Below, piece by piece: positions 60,306 through 64,000 of a stretch of 64,000 nucleotides of DNA (positions are counted from its first letter, which is position 1; every line of letters starts with the position of its first letter). The stretch comes from Buchnera aphidicola (Brevicoryne brassicae) (GTDB lineage Bacteria; Pseudomonadota; Gammaproteobacteria; Enterobacterales; Enterobacteriaceae), in assembly GCF_005082825.1 (NCBI RefSeq), contig NZ_CP034882.1, forward strand, positions 384,318 to 448,317, read 5' to 3'. Below the pieces are notes generated by a model. That model ran no database searches. It was not told the origin of the DNA and saw nothing but the letters and a program-made list of their open reading frames with translations. A program made the position numbers and the translations under genes.

Positions 60306-62960
60306 ATGAATAAAAAAACTAATGAAATACGTCAAGATTTTCTAAATTTTTTTGAAAAAAAAGGACACGTTATTCTTCCGAGTAGTTCTTTAATACCACA
60401 TAATGATTCTACTTTACTATTTACTAATGCAGGTATGAATCAATTTAAAGAAGTTTTTTTAGGTCAAAAAAAAATCAACTATCCTCGTGTAGCTACAGTT
60501 CAACGTTGTTTAAGAACGGGTGGAAAACATAATGATTTAGAAAATGTAGGATATACTTCTAAACATCATACGTTTTTCGAAATGTTAGGTAATTTTAGTT
60601 TCGGTGATTACTTCAAAAAAGAAGCAATAAAATATGCTTGGGAATTATTAACATCAAAAAAATGGTTTAATATACCCAAAAATAAATTATGGATTTCAGT
60701 ATATCAAGATGATAATGAAACATATGAAATATGGAAAAATATAATTCAAATACCTTCTGAACGTATTATAAAAATAGGTGATAAAGATAATTCTAAATAT
60801 AATTCTGATAACTTTTGGCAAATGGGAGATACCGGACCATGTGGACCATCTACTGAAATATTTTATGACTATGGTAACAAAGTTATAGAAAATCAATTAG
60901 AATTTTTAGAAAATAAAAATAATCGTTTTATTGAAATTTGGAATATTGTTTTTATAGAATTTAATCGAATTTCAAAAACAAAAATCATTACTTTACCAAA
61001 AAAATGTATAGATACAGGAATGGGGCTCGAAAGAATATCTGCTGTTTTGCAAAACGTTCATTCTAATTATGATATTGATATATTTAAAGAATTAATTAAA
61101 GATATAACTATATTTAGTCCTATAAAAGATTTACATCATGTTTCTTTAAAAATTATAGCTGACCATATTAGATCATGTGCATATATTATTTCAGATGATA
61201 TTATTCCATCAAATGAAAATAGAGGTTATGTTTTAAGAAGAATTATTAGAAGAGCATTAAGACATGGACATAAAATTGGAATCAAAGAAAATTTTTTTTA
61301 TAAACTTGTTTCTAGTTTAATTAAAGTTATGGGTGTAGCTTCTAATATATTAAAACAAAAAAAAGAAAAAATAGAAAAAACATTAAAAACAGAAGAAATA
61401 CAATTTTCTTATACTCTTGATAAAGGTTTAAAAATATTAGATCATGAAATAAAAAAAATTAAAAAAAATGTACTCTCCGGTGAAACTATCTTTTATCTTT
61501 ATGATACATTTGGATTTCCAATTGATTTAATAGCTGATGTATGTCGTGAAAAAAACATAAAAATAGATTATATAGGCTATAAAATATTAAAAGAAAAACA
61601 AAAAACACAGTCTAATAGCAAAAAAAAATTTTATAAAGATTACAATGACGGTATTATCTTAAATGATACCTGTTTATTTCAAGGCTATAAAGAGTACAAG
61701 GTGAAATCTTTAGTAAAACATATTTTTGTGAACAATCAATCAGTTCAAGAAATTCGAATTAATGAAACTGGAATAATTTTTCTTGATACAACAACATTTT
61801 ATGGAGAGTCAGGTGGACAAGTAGGTGATATAGGTGAATTATATCATAAAAATTCATGTTTTATAGTAGAAACTACAAAAAAATACGGAAATACAATAGG
61901 ACATATCGGAAAAATCGTTTCAGGAAAAATTGAAATCAATGATTATGTATACAGTCAAATCAACAAAGATTATAGACATTCTATTCAACGAAATCATTCT
62001 GCCACACATTTATTACATGCGACATTACGAAAAATTTTTGGCGAAAATGTATATCAAAAAGGTTCTTTAGTCACTGATACATATTTAAGATTTGATTTTT
62101 CTTATTCTAAATCTATAAAACTATCTCAAATACAAAAAATTGAACATATTATTAATATGAAAATTCGTGATAATATTCCAATTGAAATTAAAACGTTAAA
62201 TTTGGAAGAAGCGAAGAAACAGAAAGCAATGTGTTTATTTGAAAATGAATATAATTCTATCGTTCGTGTTGTATTCATAAATGATTTTTCTATAGAACTT
62301 TGTGGAGGAACTCATACGAAAAGAACTGGAGATATTGGATTTTTTAAAATTATTTCTCAATCAAGTATATCATCAGGAATCAAAAGAATCGAAGCTAAAA
62401 CTGGACAAAAAGCAATAGATTATTTACATGAAAAAGATAATAATATACAAGATATATCTCTTATACTAAATTGTAATCGTTATTACATCAAAGAAAAAAT
62501 ACAACAAATAATAAAAAAAACAAAAATATTAGAAGAGAAAATAATTAATTTTCAAAAGAAAGAAAATACAAATCATATAAAAAAATTAATTAAAAATGCT
62601 AATGATATAAAAGGAATAAAATTTGTATCAAATGTTTTTTATAATTATGAGCATAAACTATTAAGAATAATAGTTGATCAATTAAAAAAAGAACTAAAAA
62701 AAACAATTATAATTTTAACAAATATTATAAAAAATCGTTTTACCATTGTTATCGGAGTTACAAAAAATTTAACTAATGATATAACAGCAATAAGTATTAT
62801 GAACATAATTATGAAAGAAATAAATGGAAACGGTGGAGGAAAAAAAGAAATTGCTGAAGGAGGAGGTATCGACGTAAAAAAACTACTTATTGTTTTAAAC
62901 AATATTCAATTATGGATTAATACTCAATTAAAAAATAAAAAAAACAACGATTATTTATAA
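60306..62960 (+). CDS. alaS: Alanyl-tRNA synthetase
   Basis: Class IIc synthetase, 884 aa (E. coli 876). Aminoacylation domain with FTNAGMNQFK, GDTGPCGPSTEIFYD and DTGMGLERISAVLQ. Editing domain metal motifs HSATHLLHATLR and CGGTHTKRTGDIGFF. C-terminal C-Ala domain keeps the glycine-rich NGNGGGKKEIAEGGG. Many Lys/Asn replacements but no missing domain. It precedes csrA, as in E. coli. Confidence 0.98.
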   Translation: MNKKTNEIRQDFLNFFEKKGHVILPSSSLIPHNDSTLLFTNAGMNQFKEVFLGQKKINYPRVATVQRCLRTGGKHNDLENVGYTSKHHTFFEMLGNFSFGDYFKKEAIKYAWELLTSKKWFNIPKNKLWISVYQDDNETYEIWKNIIQIPSERIIKIGDKDNSKYNSDNFWQMGDTGPCGPSTEIFYDYGNKVIENQLEFLENKNNRFIEIWNIVFIEFNRISKTKIITLPKKCIDTGMGLERISAVLQNVHSNYDIDIFKELIKDITIFSPIKDLHHVSLKIIADHIRSCAYIISDDIIPSNENRGYVLRRIIRRALRHGHKIGIKENFFYKLVSSLIKVMGVASNILKQKKEKIEKTLKTEEIQFSYTLDKGLKILDHEIKKIKKNVLSGETIFYLYDTFGFPIDLIADVCREKNIKIDYIGYKILKEKQKTQSNSKKKFYKDYNDGIILNDTCLFQGYKEYKVKSLVKHIFVNNQSVQEIRINETGIIFLDTTTFYGESGGQVGDIGELYHKNSCFIVETTKKYGNTIGHIGKIVSGKIEINDYVYSQINKDYRHSIQRNHSATHLLHATLRKIFGENVYQKGSLVTDTYLRFDFSYSKSIKLSQIQKIEHIINMKIRDNIPIEIKTLNLEEAKKQKAMCLFENEYNSIVRVVFINDFSIELCGGTHTKRTGDIGFFKIISQSSISSGIKRIEAKTGQKAIDYLHEKDNNIQDISLILNCNRYYIKEKIQQIIKKTKILEEKIINFQKKENTNHIKKLIKNANDIKGIKFVSNVFYNYEHKLLRIIVDQLKKELKKTIIILTNIIKNRFTIVIGVTKNLTNDITAISIMNIIMKEINGNGGGKKEIAEGGGIDVKKLLIVLNNIQLWINTQLKNKKNNDYL

Positions 62961-63099
62961 TATACGTTATACAATAAATTCGTTTAAGACTAAAGAATTT
63001 TTTAAATACATCATTTATGGATTCAAATATATTTATAAAAAAATATAATACATTACAAGATATTTTTTGGTCTACGTTTAACCCTATATTATTCATAAA

Positions 63100-63153
63100 A
63101 CCAGGGATTGGAAAGGCCGAACTCTTTTAAAATCTTTTAAGGAGCAAAAAACA
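63100..63153 (+). promoter_or_regulatory. csrA leader with GGA motifs and strong Shine-Dalgarno
   Basis: Three GGA triplets in about 40 nt (63105-63107, 63110-63112, and 63141-63143 inside AAGGAG), unusual in this AT-rich sequence. CsrA binds GGA in hairpin loops, and E. coli CsrA represses its own mRNA through such sites including the Shine-Dalgarno. The AAGGAG is 10 nt before the ATG. The rest of the alaS-csrA spacer (62961-63153) shows nothing more. Confidence 0.5.
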
Positions 63154-63339
63154 ATGCTGATTCTAACTCGTCGAGTTGGCGAAACATTAATAATTGGAGA
63201 TGAAATTACTGTAACAGTACTAGGAGTTAAAGGTAACCAAGTTCGCATTGGTGTAAATGCCCCTAAAGAAGTATCGGTACATCGTGAAGAAATATATCAA
63301 CGTATTCAAACTGAAAAAAAACAACAAAAAAGTTGTTAA
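63154..63339 (+). CDS. csrA: Carbon storage regulator CsrA
   Basis: Post-transcriptional RNA-binding regulator, 61 aa, as in E. coli. Almost unchanged: [40 protein letters not shown] and [11 protein letters not shown]. Both RNA-contact strands (LTRRV and VHREE) are intact. The tail is KKQQKSC. This level of conservation is exceptional here and indicates strong selection. It precedes tRNA-Ser, as in E. coli. Confidence 0.98.
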   Translation: MLILTRRVGETLIIGDEITVTVLGVKGNQVRIGVNAPKEVSVHREEIYQRIQTEKKQQKSC

Positions 63340-63419
63340 TTAACATCTTATCTTGCTACTTTTAAAGTAAAACGTAGTATTTTTGTATTTTTTATCAATA
63401 TTAAATTAATAAAATATGT

Positions 63420-63447
63420 TTGACTTATATTTAAAAAAAAGTACAAT
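63420..63447 (+). promoter_or_regulatory. Promoter for tRNA-Ser-tRNA-Arg
   Basis: TTGACT (63420-63425), 16-nt spacer, TACAAT (63442-63447), ending 23 nt before the tRNA-Ser gene. The match is 5/6 for both boxes. It suggests independent transcription of the tRNA pair, apart from csrA. Confidence 0.7.
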
Positions 63448-63470
63448 GATAATTGTAAAAATTAAAGTTA

Positions 63471-63563
63471 GGTGAGATGGCCGAGAGGTTGAAGGCGCTC
63501 CCCTGCTAAGGGAGTATGTAAAAAAATTTTGCATCGAGGGTTCGAATCCCTCTCTCACCGCCA
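63471..63563 (+). tRNA. serV: tRNA-Ser (anticodon GCU)
   Basis: Long-variable-arm tRNA of 93 nt with encoded CCA. Acceptor GGTGAGA pairs with TCTCACC (discriminator G). The anticodon stem CTCCC/GGGAG holds the loop CTGCTAA, so the anticodon is GCT, reading AGC and AGU. The T loop is TTCGAAT. Position after csrA and before tRNA-Arg matches E. coli serV. Confidence 0.97.
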
Positions 63564-63589
63564 CTATTTAATTTATAAAATTATATTTT

Positions 63590-63663
63590 GCATCCGTAGC
63601 TCAGTTGGATAGAGTACTCGGCTACGAACCGAGCGGTCGGAGGTTCGAATCCTTCCGGATGCA
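63590..63663 (+). tRNA. argV: tRNA-Arg (anticodon ACG)
   Basis: 74 nt. Acceptor GCATCCG pairs with CGGATGC, discriminator A at 63663. The anticodon stem CTCGG/CCGAG holds the loop CTACGAA, so the anticodon is ACG (wobble A to inosine by TadA). The 3' CCA is not encoded; the next bases are AAAA, so the tRNA nucleotidyltransferase must add it. E. coli has four copies here (argV, Y, Z, Q); one remains. Confidence 0.97.
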
Positions 63664-63762
63664 AAAATAAAAAAAATCAAAAAATATCTTTCTTAAAAAG
63701 AAGTTAATAAATATTAATTTAAATTTTCAAAAAAAAGTAAATATTAAAATCAGGAGTAAAAA

Positions 63763-64000
63763 TTGATACAAGATATCTCAGAAAAAATTTCCTGGTTAAA
63801 AAAACATCCATTAATATTAAAAGGTATTTTCCGAGGAATTGAACGTGAAACTTTAAGAATTCAAAAAAATGGAAAATTTTCTAAATCTTTGCATCCAAAT
63901 GTTATCGGATCACCTTTAACTCATAAATGGATCACTACTGATTTTGCAGAAAATTTATTAGAATTTGTCACTCCAGCCAGTAATAATGTAGACTACCTAT
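63763..64000 (+). CDS. gshA: Glutamate-cysteine ligase GshA (5' part)
   Basis: First step of glutathione synthesis. The gene runs off the window after 79 codons. The start is TTG at 63763, 7 nt after CAGGAG; E. coli gshA also uses TTG. The visible N-terminus ([29 protein letters not shown]) closely matches E. coli GshA ([27 protein letters not shown]). Confidence 0.93.
   Translation, partial: MIQDISEKISWLKKHPLILKGIFRGIERETLRIQKNGKFSKSLHPNVIGSPLTHKWITTDFAENLLEFVTPASNNVDYL

Overview
The window looks like a piece of a Buchnera aphidicola chromosome, the obligate endosymbiont of aphids. The sequence is extremely AT-rich. Nearly every gene is a recognisable enterobacterial (E. coli-like) orthologue, and gene order follows E. 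coli in blocks with the genes between deleted. The proteins are enriched in Lys, Asn and Ile, and no mobile DNA, phage, CRISPR array or recently acquired gene is visible. Family and E. coli comparisons are from memory of those families; no search was run.

Layout: (1) 1-11,600: rne (minus), then rluC, rpmF, fabD-fabG-acpP, tmk-holB-tatD, ptsG, hinT, lpoB. This is the E. coli rne-to-lpoB block without plsX, fabH, fabF, pabC and mltG. (2) 11,600-22,100: a branched inverted-repeat structure, then a porin, asnS, pncB (minus), pyrD (frame broken at a T9 tract), rlmL, uup, trhO (minus). (3) 22,100-29,900: valS, pepA (minus), argI, pyrB-pyrI, ridA, with pyrimidine and arginine synthesis side by side. 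(4) 29,900-46,000: a long minus-strand run for RNA metabolism and translation: deaD, pnp, rpsO, truB, rbfA, infB, nusA, tRNA-Leu(GAG), secG, glmM, ftsH, rlmE, greA. (5) 46,300-55,700: ibaG-murA, rplU-rpmA-obgE, rplM-rpsI (minus), pheA, ffh, rpsP-rimM-trmD-rplS. (6) 55,790-64,000: tldD (minus), aroQ, fis (minus), rluD (minus), bamD, alaS, csrA, tRNA-Ser(GCU), tRNA-Arg(ACG), and the start of gshA.

How the genes work together: the set covers RNA decay (RNase E, PNPase, DeaD), ribosome and tRNA maturation, initiation and elongation factors, secretion and envelope upkeep (SecG, Ffh, FtsH, BamD, LpoB, porin), glucose uptake (PtsG), a reduced fatty-acid set (FabD, FabG, ACP) and biosynthesis (PheA, AroQ, ArgI, PyrBI, PyrD, GshA). 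PheA has altered allosteric motifs, which fits an overproducer of Phe precursor for the host.

The most interesting signals are small ones on this core background: a pyrD reading frame that needs one extra T in a nine-T tract; an in-frame segment upstream of deaD that keeps E. coli codon order but carries a stop; a 112-nt multi-branched inverted repeat between lpoB and the porin; retention in RNase E of a membrane-anchor-like helix and a PNPase-binding-like C-terminus; and losses of conserved residues in HinT, PheA and the Ffh M domain. No wholly new multi-gene system was found. Bases 1-45 hold only the region downstream of rne.
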